This document shows, piece by piece, positions 18,666 through 27,281 of a stretch of DNA of 64,000 nucleotides. The translations under genes were made by a program, and so were the position numbers. This stretch comes from Polynucleobacter paneuropaeus (GTDB lineage: Bacteria > Pseudomonadota > Gammaproteobacteria > Burkholderiales > Burkholderiaceae), in NCBI RefSeq assembly GCF_003261235.1, contig NZ_CP030085.1, positions 973,454 through 1,037,453 on the forward strand, read 5' to 3'. The notes under the pieces are model-generated. The model had not been told where the DNA came from. It made no database searches and saw only the letters and a program-made list of their open reading frames with translations. Every line of letters begins with the position of its first letter. The first letter of the stretch is position 1.

Positions 18666-19370
18666 TTAGACAGCCCTACGCACCATTAACTCTTTAATCT
18701 TGCCAATGGCCTTGGTTGGATTCAAGTGCTTAGGGCAGACATCCACACAATTCATAATGGTATGACAACGGAATAAACGGTATGGGTCTTCTAAATTATC
18801 TAAACGCTGTGCGGTATCTTCGTCACGGCTATCAGCAATAAAACGATAGGCCTGCAACAAACCGGCTGGACCAACGAACTTATCGGGATTCCACCAGAAT
18901 GATGGGCATGAAGTAGAGCAAGAGGCGCACAGAATGCACTCATACAAACCATTGAGTTCTTCACGCTCTTCTGGGCTCTGCAAGCGCTCTTTCTCGGGCG
19001 CTGGATTGTCATTCACTAAATATGGCTTGATCGACAGGTACTGCTTGAAGAATAAAGTCATATCGACAATCAAATCACGCACCACTGGCAAGCCAGGTAA
19101 TGGGCGCAGAGTAATCACTTTAGGCAAGGTCAACATATTGGTTAAGCAGGCCAAACCATTCTTGCCGTTAATGTTCATCGCATCAGATCCGCAAACACCC
19201 TCGCGGCATGAACGACGATATGAAATACTCTCGTCTTGCTTCTTTAAGGAGATCAAGGCATCCAACAACATGCGCTCACCGTTTAATTCCAGCTCATAGC
19301 GCTGCATGCGAGGCGCTGCATCAACTTCTGGGTCGTAACGATAAATTTCAAAAATCCGGGTATCACTCAT
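18666..19370 (-). CDS. sdhB: succinate dehydrogenase iron-sulfur subunit
   Basis: Carries electrons from SdhA to ubiquinone. It has 234 residues. The 2Fe-2S cysteines lie in SCREGVCGSDAM and GLAC (about 55-75). The C-terminal ferredoxin cysteines lie in CILCASCSTSCP and CHTIMNCVDVCP, for the 4Fe-4S and 3Fe-4S clusters. It lies between sdhA and sdhE. Confidence 0.97.
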   Translation of the reverse strand: MSDTRIFEIYRYDPEVDAAPRMQRYELELNGERMLLDALISLKKQDESISYRRSCREGVCGSDAMNINGKNGLACLTNMLTLPKVITLRPLPGLPVVRDLIVDMTLFFKQYLSIKPYLVNDNPAPEKERLQSPEEREELNGLYECILCASCSTSCPSFWWNPDKFVGPAGLLQAYRFIADSRDEDTAQRLDNLEDPYRLFRCHTIMNCVDVCPKHLNPTKAIGKIKELMVRRAV

Positions 19371-19397
19371 CTTTTATCTCTCTTATCGATATCTAGC

Positions 19398-21176
19398 TTA
19401 GAAAGTACGTTCTTTTGGTGGAATTGATTCAACTGTTAAGGGTTTCATCACCACTGCTTTGTAATCTAGGCGATTGCCTTCGCTATACCAAAGGGTATGT
19501 TTCATCCAATGATCATCATCACGATGGGGATGGTCATCATGAGAATGTGCGCCGCGACTTTCTTTGCGGGCTGCTGCAGATGACATAGTGGCATTTGCGG
19601 TTTCAATCAAGTTCGCCACTTCCAAGGCTTCGATACGTGCAGTATTAAAAATCTCCGACTTGTCTTTGAGCCAGATATGGTTAGCACGCTCAGTCAGTTG
19701 AGCCATTTGACGAAGCCCCTCATCCATCAACTCTTGGTTGCGGAACACACCAGCATAAGTCTGCATGGTCTTGCGAATGTCATTAGCGACATCTTGTGCA
19801 TAGTCACCTGATGACGAGTTATCCAATTTAGCAATGCGTGCCAGGGTCTGTTCGCCCGCATTCGCAGGTAATGGTTTGAACTCTTGCTTCTTCAGATCAG
19901 CCGCAACAATATGATTACCTGCTGCACGACCAAATACCAAGAGATCTAACAAGGAGTTAGTACCCAGACGGTTGGCACCATGGACTGATACGCAGGAGCA
20001 TTCACCGATCGCGTAGAGACCATGCACGATCTCGTTTGGCTTGCCGTTCTTTGGCACAACAACTTGACCATTGATATTAGTGGGGATACCACCCATTTGA
20101 TAATGAATGGTTGGTACTACAGGAATGTGTTGCTTAGTAACGTCCACGTTCGCAAAGTTAATGCCGATCTCATAAACCGATGGCAGACGCTTCATGATGG
20201 TGTCAGCACCGAGGTGTGTGAGATCAAGCTCAACGTAATCGCCATTGGGTCCACAGCCGCGACCTTCTTTAATCTCTTGGTCCATGCAGCGTGATACAAA
20301 ATCACGTGGTGCTAAATCTTTATAGGTTGGAGCATAACGCTCCATAAAGCGCTCACCGTCTTTATTACGCAGGATGGCACCTTCACCACGACAACCTTCA
20401 GTCAAGAGCACACCAGCACCAGCAACACCGGTTGGGTGGAATTGCCAGAACTCCATATCTTCCAGCGGAATACCTGCACGAGCCGCTAGGCCCATACCAT
20501 CACCGGTATTAATAAAGGCATTGGTTGAAGCAGCCCAAATACGGCCAGCACCACCAGTAGCCAGCATCACGACTTTGGCTTCCAGGATGTAGACCTGGCC
20601 AGTTTCCATTTCAAGGGCAGTTATACCAACGACATCACCCTCTTCATTACGAATTAAATCCAAAGCCAACCACTCGACAAAGAAATTGGTCTTTGCACGA
20701 ACATTGCGTTGATACAGAGTGTGCAACATGGCATGACCAGTTCGGTCTGCTGCTGCGCATGCACGTTGCACCGCTTTCTCACCGTAGTTCGCTGTATGCC
20801 CACCAAATGGACGCTGATAAATCGTACCGTCAGGGTTGCGGTCAAATGGCATACCAAAGTGCTCTAGCTCGTAGACTACTTTTGGAGCTTCACGGCACAT
20901 AAACTCAATCACGTCTTGGTCACCAAGCCAGTCAGAGCCCTTGATGGTGTCATAGAAGTGATAGTGCCAATTGTCTTCGTTCATATTGCCAAGCGCTGCG
21001 CCAATACCGCCCTGTGCTGCAACAGTATGTGAACGTGTTGGGAATACCTTACTCAAAACAGCAACATTTAAGCCTGCTTCAGCAAGCTGTAAAGAAGCAC
21101 GCATACCAGAGCCGCCCGCACCAACAATGACGGCATCAAAGCGGCGACGTGGCAAAGATTTTTTAATCTCGGTCAT
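19398..21176 (-). CDS. sdhA: succinate dehydrogenase flavoprotein subunit
   Basis: Oxidises succinate to fumarate. It has 592 residues. The dinucleotide fold starts at VIVGAGGSGM (about 17-25). His50 in TRSHTVAAQGG is the likely covalent FAD attachment site. Catalytic segments HPTGVAGAG and GANRLGTNSLLDL are present. It lies 4 bases after sdhD and 27 before sdhB. Confidence 0.98.
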   Translation of the reverse strand: MTEIKKSLPRRRFDAVIVGAGGSGMRASLQLAEAGLNVAVLSKVFPTRSHTVAAQGGIGAALGNMNEDNWHYHFYDTIKGSDWLGDQDVIEFMCREAPKVVYELEHFGMPFDRNPDGTIYQRPFGGHTANYGEKAVQRACAAADRTGHAMLHTLYQRNVRAKTNFFVEWLALDLIRNEEGDVVGITALEMETGQVYILEAKVVMLATGGAGRIWAASTNAFINTGDGMGLAARAGIPLEDMEFWQFHPTGVAGAGVLLTEGCRGEGAILRNKDGERFMERYAPTYKDLAPRDFVSRCMDQEIKEGRGCGPNGDYVELDLTHLGADTIMKRLPSVYEIGINFANVDVTKQHIPVVPTIHYQMGGIPTNINGQVVVPKNGKPNEIVHGLYAIGECSCVSVHGANRLGTNSLLDLLVFGRAAGNHIVAADLKKQEFKPLPANAGEQTLARIAKLDNSSSGDYAQDVANDIRKTMQTYAGVFRNQELMDEGLRQMAQLTERANHIWLKDKSEIFNTARIEALEVANLIETANATMSSAAARKESRGAHSHDDHPHRDDDHWMKHTLWYSEGNRLDYKAVVMKPLTVESIPPKERTF

Positions 21177-21180
21177 CGAA

Positions 21181-21546
21181 TTACACTTTCCACAAAATTT
21201 GTACAGCGTATGCGGCGCAAGCCACTAAATACAAAACCGTTAAGACCTGTAAGCCTAAGCGAATGCTGACAGGCTTGATGTAGTCCATCCATATATCCCG
21301 AATGCCAATCCAGGCGTGATAAAACAGGCTCAACAATGCTAAGAGGGTGAGCAACTTCATGAATTGCTTACTAAATAGGCCTGACCATGCTGCATAACCA
21401 GTTCCACCAGTGACGCAATAATCAATCAATAGAACGACAGTGAACACCACCATCACAATGGCAGTGATGCGCTGAATAATCCACTCTTTCAGGCCGTAAT
21501 GTGCACCGACTACTAAGCGCTTAGGACCGATTTGATAAATAGGCAT
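21181..21546 (-). CDS. sdhD: succinate dehydrogenase membrane anchor subunit SdhD
   Basis: Second cytochrome b556 anchor, 121 residues with three hydrophobic segments (about 25-45, 58-76, 93-115). GLKEWIIQRITA at the first helix and LFYHAWIGIRDIWMDY (with the haem-region His) are typical of SdhD. It lies 9 bases after sdhC and 4 before sdhA. Confidence 0.93.
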   Translation of the reverse strand: MPIYQIGPKRLVVGAHYGLKEWIIQRITAIVMVVFTVVLLIDYCVTGGTGYAAWSGLFSKQFMKLLTLLALLSLFYHAWIGIRDIWMDYIKPVSIRLGLQVLTVLYLVACAAYAVQILWKV

Positions 21547-21555
21547 GAGATTTCC

Positions 21556-21975
21556 TTAGTAGATGGCAAACATCTTGAGGCCAACGATTGCCGTTAAGCC
21601 CAAGCCGAGGAAAAAAACAATGATTGCAGAGCGATTCGATTCAGATTTGCTGATACCGATCTCAAGATCGAGCAACAGATAACGGATGCCAGCGCAAAAA
21701 TGATGGAGAAAACACCAGATCAAACCCAAGCAAATGATTTTTACTAAGACATTGCTGGTCAAACCTTGGAAGGCTTGGTAAGTTTGTTCGGAGGCTAGGC
21801 TCTGATCTAACAAATACAAAATAAATGGCAGCAACAGAAATAAGACAGCACCGCTAATGCGATGAAGAATCGATACCTTACCGGCCCAAGGGAGTCGGTA
21901 GTGAATCAGTTGGGCTAAGCCAATATTCCGAAATTCGGGCTTATCTTTTTTAACATCCTGCTGTGCTTCAACCAT
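21556..21975 (-). CDS. sdhC: succinate dehydrogenase cytochrome b556 subunit SdhC
   Basis: First membrane anchor and haem/quinone-binding subunit, 139 residues from the ATG at 21975. A TTG two codons upstream is less likely. Three transmembrane segments (about 38-58, 80-100, 115-137) are visible. Family motifs are HRISGAVLF (the SILHRISG quinone-site motif) and HHFCAGIRYLLLD with the haem His. It is the first gene of the sdh run. The 136 bases upstream hold no promoter I can call with confidence. Confidence 0.93.
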   Translation of the reverse strand: MVEAQQDVKKDKPEFRNIGLAQLIHYRLPWAGKVSILHRISGAVLFLLLPFILYLLDQSLASEQTYQAFQGLTSNVLVKIICLGLIWCFLHHFCAGIRYLLLDLEIGISKSESNRSAIIVFFLGLGLTAIVGLKMFAIY

Positions 21976-22111
21976 GGGCAATCTCGATATTTAGGAGGAG
22001 GTTCAGTTCAGTCTTGCTGTGTTGCAACATATTCTATTGGAAACCTTAGAAAGTGTGGGTATTTTAGGTGAAATAAGGGGTTTAATGGTTTTTACTAACA
22101 TTATGACTCTG

Positions 22112-22849
22112 TTAGTTGAGCATATTTTGGTAATGTTGCTGTGTTGTGTCATAGCGCGCTCTACGAATTTCCACCGGCTTATTTCCATAAGTGAAAGCCA
22201 GGCGTTCAACCAGCAAAACAGGATGCCCAACGGGGAGATGAAGATAGGTGCTTAGCGACTCATCGATAGCGGTCGCCTTGATTTTTTCTTCTGCTCTAAC
22301 CATGTGGGTCGCAAAGCGGGTTTCATAGAGGGCATAAACCGGACCAGACCACTCGGTTAGCATCGTGAGATCGAGCTCTTTGAACCGAGTAGCTGGAAGT
22401 AAAATTTCTTCAAAAACAATGGGTTTGCCAGCAAAGCTCTGAACTCTGTTTACTTTAATTAACGCATCGCCTGCTTTTAATTTGAGCAAGTGGGCATCAG
22501 TTGCATTGGCCTTGATCTTTTTACAAACTAAAAACTGACTAATGAGGGGGAACTTTTGACCTTCATCGGGTACGAGGTGTAAAAAACGGTATTGCCAGTC
22601 TTCTTCATTGTGGGTGGCTACAAAAGTACCCTTACCCTGCCTTCTGACCAAGAGATTTTGAGCGGCTAATTCGTCAATTGCCTTGCGAACAGTGCCTTGG
22701 CTGACTGAAAAACGGGCTGCCAGCTCCATTTCGCTTGGAATCAGGGCGCCAGGCAACCACTCAGCAGCCTGCAGGCTTGCCAGAATGAGTGCCTTAATCT
22801 GCTGATAAAGGGGGCTAAACGACGCACTCGCGGTTAACACTTCAGGCAC
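22112..22849 (-). CDS. GntR family (HutC-type) transcriptional regulator
   Basis: DNA-binding regulator of about 245 residues. The N-terminal winged helix (SPLYQQIKALI... to RRQGKGTFV, about 12-75) is followed by a UTRA ligand-binding domain (about 90-240) that ends LAFTYGNKPVEIRRARYD, the HutC-subfamily layout. No ATG precedes the domain. I chose GTG at 22849 because GGAG lies five bases upstream; TTG at 22873 is the alternative. It lies between sdhC (same strand) and mdh (divergent), so control of TCA-cycle genes is plausible but inferred. Its promoter overlaps a perfect palindrome (see that entry). Confidence 0.85.
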   Translation of the reverse strand: MPEVLTASASFSPLYQQIKALILASLQAAEWLPGALIPSEMELAARFSVSQGTVRKAIDELAAQNLLVRRQGKGTFVATHNEEDWQYRFLHLVPDEGQKFPLISQFLVCKKIKANATDAHLLKLKAGDALIKVNRVQSFAGKPIVFEEILLPATRFKELDLTMLTEWSGPVYALYETRFATHMVRAEEKIKATAIDESLSTYLHLPVGHPVLLVERLAFTYGNKPVEIRRARYDTTQQHYQNMLN

Positions 22850-22898
22850 AAGATCTCCAATTTCACATTTCAATTCGCTAAAATCTAGTTAAGTCGAA

Positions 22899-22912
22899 GT
22901 CTTATATAAGAC
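22899..22912. promoter_or_regulatory. perfect 14-bp palindrome, candidate GntR operator
   Basis: GTCTTATATAAGAC is an exact inverted repeat lying 50 bases upstream of the GntR gene's GTG and about 105 bases upstream of mdh. It covers the -10 hexamer of the putative GntR promoter, the position expected for an autorepressor site. Assignment to this regulator is inferred from position and symmetry. Confidence 0.6.
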
Positions 22913-22929
22913 GTCTCTGGTAGTGTAAA
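22901..22929 (-). promoter_or_regulatory. putative sigma-70 promoter of the GntR gene
   Basis: On the minus strand TTTACA (22924-22929) and TATAAG (22901-22906) are separated by 17 bases, and each matches the consensus at five of six positions. The predicted start, near 22894, gives a leader of about 45 bases before the GTG. Confidence 0.5.
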
Positions 22930-23016
22930 TCTAAAGTCAATTCACTTGAATGGATAATAGAAAAGTTTTCGGATTTAAATGAACCCTCAGTTAACCTTCC
23001 TTTGGAGTTAAAAGTA

Positions 23017-24006
23017 ATGGCAAAAGCCCCAATGCGTGTCGCCGTGACCGGTGCAGCCGGTCAAATTGGATATTCCCTCCTATTCCGCATCGCCAATGGC
23101 GACGTACTTGGCAAGGATCAACCCGTGATCTTGCAATTACTTGAGATTCCAGATGAAAAAGCCCAAAAAGCCCTCCAAGGCGTCATGATGGAATTAGAAG
23201 ACTGCGCTTTCCCCTTGCTCGTTGGCATGACAGCGCATTCTGATCCAATGACTGCTTTTAAAGATATAGACATCGCGTTTTTGGTTGGGGCACGTCCTCG
23301 TGGTCCTGGCATGGAACGCAAAGATTTGTTGGCAGCAAACGCACAAATCTTCACCGCACAAGGCAAAGCACTCAACGCGGTTGCAAAACGGACCGTCAAA
23401 GTTTTAGTAGTTGGTAATCCTGCCAATACCAACGCTTACATTGCCATGAAATCTGCTCCAGATTTGCCAGCAAAAAATTTCACAGCCATGTTGCGCTTAG
23501 ATCACAATCGCGCACTATCGCAACTTGCTGCCAAAATGGGTAAGCCTGTTGGTGACATTGAGAAACTCGTAGTTTGGGGTAATCACAGCCCAACAATGTA
23601 TCCCGATCATCGCTTTGCAACAGTTGGTGGTGAGTCTGTTAAGACCCTCATCAATGATCCAGTGTGGAACAAAGAGGTTCATATTCCCACTGTTGGCAAA
23701 CGCGGTGCAGCCATTATTGAAGCACGTGGCCTTTCTTCTGCTGCATCTGCAGCGAATGCTGCCATCGATCACATGCACGATTGGGTGCTTGGTACTAACG
23801 GCAAGTGGGTCACCATGGGCGTTCCTTCAAATGGTGAATATGGCATCCCTAAGGATGTCATCTACGGCTTCCCCGTCACTTGCGAAAATGGTGAGTACAA
23901 AATTGTCGAAGGCTTAGAGATCGACGAGTTCTCTCGTGAGCGTATGGACCATACTCTCAATGAACTTCTTGAAGAACAAGCAGGCGTAAAACATTTACTT
24001 TCATAA
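23017..24006 (+). CDS. mdh: malate dehydrogenase
   Basis: NAD-dependent oxidation of malate to oxaloacetate in the TCA cycle. It has 329 residues from ATG 23017, which has GGAG at a proper distance; a TTG five codons upstream is rejected. The Rossmann motif is VAVTGAAGQIGYSL (about 8-21). The substrate arginine loop is GARPRGPGMERKDLL, and the catalytic His is in WGNHSPTMYPD. It belongs to the LDH-like cytosolic type of MDH. It lies 12 bases before a lysozyme-inhibitor-like gene. Confidence 0.97.
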   Translation: MAKAPMRVAVTGAAGQIGYSLLFRIANGDVLGKDQPVILQLLEIPDEKAQKALQGVMMELEDCAFPLLVGMTAHSDPMTAFKDIDIAFLVGARPRGPGMERKDLLAANAQIFTAQGKALNAVAKRTVKVLVVGNPANTNAYIAMKSAPDLPAKNFTAMLRLDHNRALSQLAAKMGKPVGDIEKLVVWGNHSPTMYPDHRFATVGGESVKTLINDPVWNKEVHIPTVGKRGAAIIEARGLSSAASAANAAIDHMHDWVLGTNGKWVTMGVPSNGEYGIPKDVIYGFPVTCENGEYKIVEGLEIDEFSRERMDHTLNELLEEQAGVKHLLS

Positions 24007-24018
24007 GAAAATTTCTAA

Positions 24019-24399
24019 ATGATCAAAAGCAAATTACTGAAAATATCGTTGGTGATTGCAGCACTGGCTTCTTGTGCTTTTGCCCAAGCTGCTGACGAAG
24101 CGTTTACTTGGAGCTGTAGCGATAATCATCAGTTCAAAACCAGTGGTGGCACAGATAATCTGGTTTTGATTTGGGATGCTAAGAACTACGAGATGAGACG
24201 GGAGAACTCTCTTCCTGGCAGTCTGCGCTATAAAAATAGCAACTCAGGTTTTGATCTCGTTGTACTTCAAAACAAAGCGATGCTGTTTAATATCCGCTCA
24301 GGAACACGCTTAGCAGACTCTTGTCAGACAGCCGATATGCGTTCAGGAAAAATGCCTCATCTTTTTGCAGATGCGGAGCCCTTCACTCCAGGAAAGTAA
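24019..24399 (+). CDS. periplasmic protein, MliC/lysozyme-inhibitor-like
   Basis: Predicted exported protein of 126 residues: a signal peptide (about 1-24, ending AFAQA) and one compact domain. The pattern of a WSCSD Cys, a central block of beta strands ending in QNKAMLFNIRSGTRLADSC, and two Cys residues placed for a disulfide resembles the MliC/PliC C-type lysozyme inhibitor fold. This is recognition by pattern, not by search. There is no lipobox, so it would be soluble. It is co-directional with mdh (12 bases) and followed by a strong terminator. Confidence 0.6.
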   Translation: MIKSKLLKISLVIAALASCAFAQAADEAFTWSCSDNHQFKTSGGTDNLVLIWDAKNYEMRRENSLPGSLRYKNSNSGFDLVVLQNKAMLFNIRSGTRLADSCQTADMRSGKMPHLFADAEPFTPGK

Positions 24400-24424
24400 A
24401 CACACAACTGAAGTCATGCAATAC

Positions 24425-24452
24425 AAAAGGCCGAGAATGCTCGGCCTTTTTT
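24425..24452 (+). terminator. bidirectional intrinsic terminator
   Basis: AAAAGGCCGAG and CTCGGCCTTTT form a perfect 11-bp stem with an AATG loop, followed by TT on the plus strand. It ends the mdh unit and, read on the other strand, the convergent DUF2863-type gene, whose stop codon overlaps it. Confidence 0.9.
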
Positions 24453-25662
24453 AATGGAAGAGAGGCTGTTGAGACGGCGTATCCTCTGGCATTTCCGCAT
24501 GAACCTGTTCACCCAAACGGTCGGGAAAAAGTGGTGCTCCGCAATCATCACAAAGCTCTGGATCGAAGAGCATCGCATGACGGAAGACGTCTTCTACCCC
24601 TGCATCATGCAAAGCATCACAGATGCGTTTGATGGGACTCTCATCGTCCGATAAGTCATTGAGCGCATCATTAGCAACGCTCTCGCGGTCGTATAGAGGC
24701 CAAATCACGCCGTAATTAATTTCAGAAGAACCTTTAATGCTGAAGGAGATTCGATATTCATCTGCCTGCTCTTCACCAAAAGCACCAACTACCGATGACA
24801 GCCCTGCTGGTAGAACACCAATAGTGGATTCTAGAAAGTTAACAGCGGCTCGAATACTCAACGGCCGAACATGTTTATCTGCTAAACGGCAATTGGTAAA
24901 GTAGGCCTCGGGTAATAAAAGTTCAAACTCACAACCTGGAAGTAAAGAAGCAATTGGATCATGCATAGCGTTTTGCCAACCAATCAGACTAACGCCCCGC
25001 TCTTGTCGTAAAGGCGTTTCAGCTTGCCAACGAAACAATGGCGATCCTGTTGGTGCTGCAACTACAGCAACAATAAAGCGAGGATCGGCGAGGACAGCAA
25101 TCGTCTCAGACATATCGCGCAGTTCGAGCTTAATGTCACTACCTGTCACTGCAGCCATAGCAAGTGTCTCTGTTAATACTCGTGTTTGGCAATGCGATTG
25201 GGGCATTTGATCAATACTGTAAAGCCAAGGGACGATGGCTAAGCGTGAATCTACAGCCGTTACGGTATTGTGAAGAGCAAGCGCTGTAGCTTGAACAACT
25301 GTAGTTGGCAGTGGGCCCGAGGGAATTTGATAGCGCGTGTGGGCTACGATCGGTATCGCTAGTAATAAAGCATCCCATTGTTGGCCATCGTGTTCAATGC
25401 GGATAGACTCGGCTAAGGTTTCTGCAGCATCTGCTAAGACTTCAAATGCAATGGTATTAATCCGAAAAGTTTGATCGAGCGCAGCATCAATCGCGTTCTG
25501 ATTTTGACTTTTCAATAAACGGAGTAATCGTTCATCCAGCCGCCCCTCCCAGAAACGGTCTTCTACTTGGCTACCCGATGCCGCCAAAGAAATCGAGTCG
25601 GCTACAAGGCGCTCTACCTCAGGTGAGCTTCTTTGGGAACTTTTACTGCGATGTATAGCCAT
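24451..25662 (-). CDS. DUF2863-type protein, function unknown
   Basis: Soluble protein of 403 residues without signal peptide or membrane segment. Sequence and length fit the DUF2863 family of Burkholderiales, which I recognise by the overall pattern (an Arg/Ser-rich N-terminus, then DRFWEGRLDERLLRLL, and a C-terminal CDDCGAPLFPDRLGEQVHAEMPED). The CxxC pair near residue 374 suggests a metal or redox site but is unproven. It lies 2 bases after yaaA, so the two are probably cotranscribed. No function is assigned. Confidence 0.65.
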   Translation of the reverse strand: MAIHRSKSSQRSSPEVERLVADSISLAASGSQVEDRFWEGRLDERLLRLLKSQNQNAIDAALDQTFRINTIAFEVLADAAETLAESIRIEHDGQQWDALLLAIPIVAHTRYQIPSGPLPTTVVQATALALHNTVTAVDSRLAIVPWLYSIDQMPQSHCQTRVLTETLAMAAVTGSDIKLELRDMSETIAVLADPRFIVAVVAAPTGSPLFRWQAETPLRQERGVSLIGWQNAMHDPIASLLPGCEFELLLPEAYFTNCRLADKHVRPLSIRAAVNFLESTIGVLPAGLSSVVGAFGEEQADEYRISFSIKGSSEINYGVIWPLYDRESVANDALNDLSDDESPIKRICDALHDAGVEDVFRHAMLFDPELCDDCGAPLFPDRLGEQVHAEMPEDTPSQQPLFH

Positions 25663-25664
25663 GC

Positions 25665-26441
25665 TTATTTTTTCTCCGCACGCCGGAATACCGGCTTATC
25701 TGGTTTTGACTCGCTGGCGCAATACCGATAACCGTCCAAATTAAATCCTTTGAGATCTGCCGGTTTGGTCAATCGATTCTCAACCACATAGCGCGCCATT
25801 AAACCCCGAGCACGCTTGGCATAAAACGAGATGATTTTGTACTTACCGTCTTTGGCATCTTGAAAGACTGGTGAAATCACCCTGCAAGCCAAATCTTTAG
25901 GCTGCACTACCTTGAAGTACTCCTCGGAAGCCAGATTCAGTAAGCATGGCTCTTTTTCTTGCTCAAGTAGCTTTTTGAGTGCCTCAGTTACCCGCTTACC
26001 CCAAAAAGCATACAAATCTTTGCCTCTGGCATTCGCAAAGTTGGTTCCCATTTCTAAGCGATAAGGCTGCATCAGATCTAAAGGGCGCAAAGCACCGTAG
26101 AGTCCCGACAAAATCCGTATGTGGTCCTGTGCAAACGCAATAGCCTTTGGGCTGAGGCTGTTGACAGCAAAACCATCATAGACGTCCCCATCAAAAGCAA
26201 AAATGGCAGGCTTACTGTTCTCCGGCGTGAACTTCTTTGGCCAATCACGATAACGACCAACGTTGAGGGCGGCTAGTTGGTCTGATACACCCATTAATTT
26301 GGCAAGCTCCTGAGGGGAAAGCTTTTTAAGGTCGGCAATGAGCTTTGCTGACTCGGTAACGAATTCAGGCAAGGTACTTGACTTAACTTTAGCGGGAGTC
26401 TCGTAATCAAGGGATTTTGCTGGGGAAAGGACGATCAACAT
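25665..26441 (-). CDS. yaaA: peroxide stress protein YaaA
   Basis: UPF0246 family, linked in E. coli to limiting free iron under peroxide stress. It has 258 residues, full length. Family motifs are the N-terminus MLIVLSPAKSLDYE, AIFAFDGDVYDGF near 78-90, ILSGLYGALRPLDLMQPYRLEMG near 109-131, and the C-terminal FYAKRARGLMARY. It is divergent from the GST gene with a 107-base gap. Confidence 0.94.
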   Translation of the reverse strand: MLIVLSPAKSLDYETPAKVKSSTLPEFVTESAKLIADLKKLSPQELAKLMGVSDQLAALNVGRYRDWPKKFTPENSKPAIFAFDGDVYDGFAVNSLSPKAIAFAQDHIRILSGLYGALRPLDLMQPYRLEMGTNFANARGKDLYAFWGKRVTEALKKLLEQEKEPCLLNLASEEYFKVVQPKDLACRVISPVFQDAKDGKYKIISFYAKRARGLMARYVVENRLTKPADLKGFNLDGYRYCASESKPDKPVFRRAEKK

Positions 26442-26548
26442 GGCACAATTTAAGAATATTTATACCATTCTAGCGATTACTCAACCTAAGTGCCCGTAAC
26501 TGCCTAAACTACCCTATTACCGACTATTGAGTTACAAGGAATATCCAT

Positions 26549-27280
26549 ATGAGTAAAAAGCAGGCCCCAAAAGTGATTGATGTCTACAGTTGGGCTACGC
26601 CTAATGGGCACAAGATCCATATCATGCTTGAAGAATGTGGCTATCGTCTTGGCAAAGACTGGTTGGCTCATCCAATTGATATTGGTGCAGGCGATCAATT
26701 TAAGCCTGACTTTTTAAAAATCAGTCCCAACAATAAAATTCCAGCCATCGTTGATCCAAATGGCCCCGATGGAAAACCCATTAGTATTTTTGAGTCAGGC
26801 GCAATCTTGCTTTACCTTGCTGCTAAAACCGGCAAATTTCTTCCAAAGAGTACGCGCGCAAAATATGATGTCTTGCAATGGTTGATGTTTCAGATGGGCG
26901 GACTAGGTCCAATGCTGGGACAAAATCATCACTTCCGCACTTATGCACCAGAAAAAATTGAATACGCAATTAATCGCTACACCAATGAAGCGAAACGTTT
27001 ATATGGTGTGCTAGATCGACAACTTAGCAAACATCCATTCATCGCTGGTAATGAGTACTCGATTGCCGATATCGCGATCTTTCCTTGGACTCGCAATTGG
27101 AAAAATCAAGGGATTGAGATTGATGAGTTTCCTCACTTTAAGAAATGGTTTGAAAAGATTTCTGCTAGGCCAGCTGTTAGGCGCGGTGTTGAAGTGCTAA
27201 CGAATCTACGTAAGCCTTTAACGGATGATAAAGCGAGAGACCTCTTATTTGGCGCGAGTCAGTATCAAAAAAGGAAATGA
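26549..27280 (+). CDS. glutathione S-transferase, YfcG/YghU-like (nu class)
   Basis: Probable glutathione-dependent disulfide-bond oxidoreductase, 243 residues. The N-terminal thioredoxin fold begins IDVYSWATPNGHKIHIMLEE, with the cis-Pro segment NNKIPAIVDP and FESGAILLYLA (Glu-Ser for the glutathione gamma-glutamyl group). The C-terminal helical domain contains LGPMLGQNHHF and the N-capping SIADIAIFPW. AAGGA lies upstream of the ATG. It is 1 base from the dehydrogenase gene that follows. Confidence 0.85.
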   Translation: MSKKQAPKVIDVYSWATPNGHKIHIMLEECGYRLGKDWLAHPIDIGAGDQFKPDFLKISPNNKIPAIVDPNGPDGKPISIFESGAILLYLAAKTGKFLPKSTRAKYDVLQWLMFQMGGLGPMLGQNHHFRTYAPEKIEYAINRYTNEAKRLYGVLDRQLSKHPFIAGNEYSIADIAIFPWTRNWKNQGIEIDEFPHFKKWFEKISARPAVRRGVEVLTNLRKPLTDDKARDLLFGASQYQKRK

Positions 27281-27281
27281 G

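Noticed and set aside
21992..22001. GGAGGAGG on the plus strand between sdhC and the GntR gene, as a ribosome-binding site for a hidden gene
   Set aside because: The following plus-strand frame starts with a non-ATG codon, is antisense to the GntR gene and has no recognisable product.
22020..22029. TGTTGCAACA palindrome upstream of sdhC
   Set aside because: A 10-bp palindrome is expected dozens of times by chance in 64 kb, and nothing else marks it as an operator.
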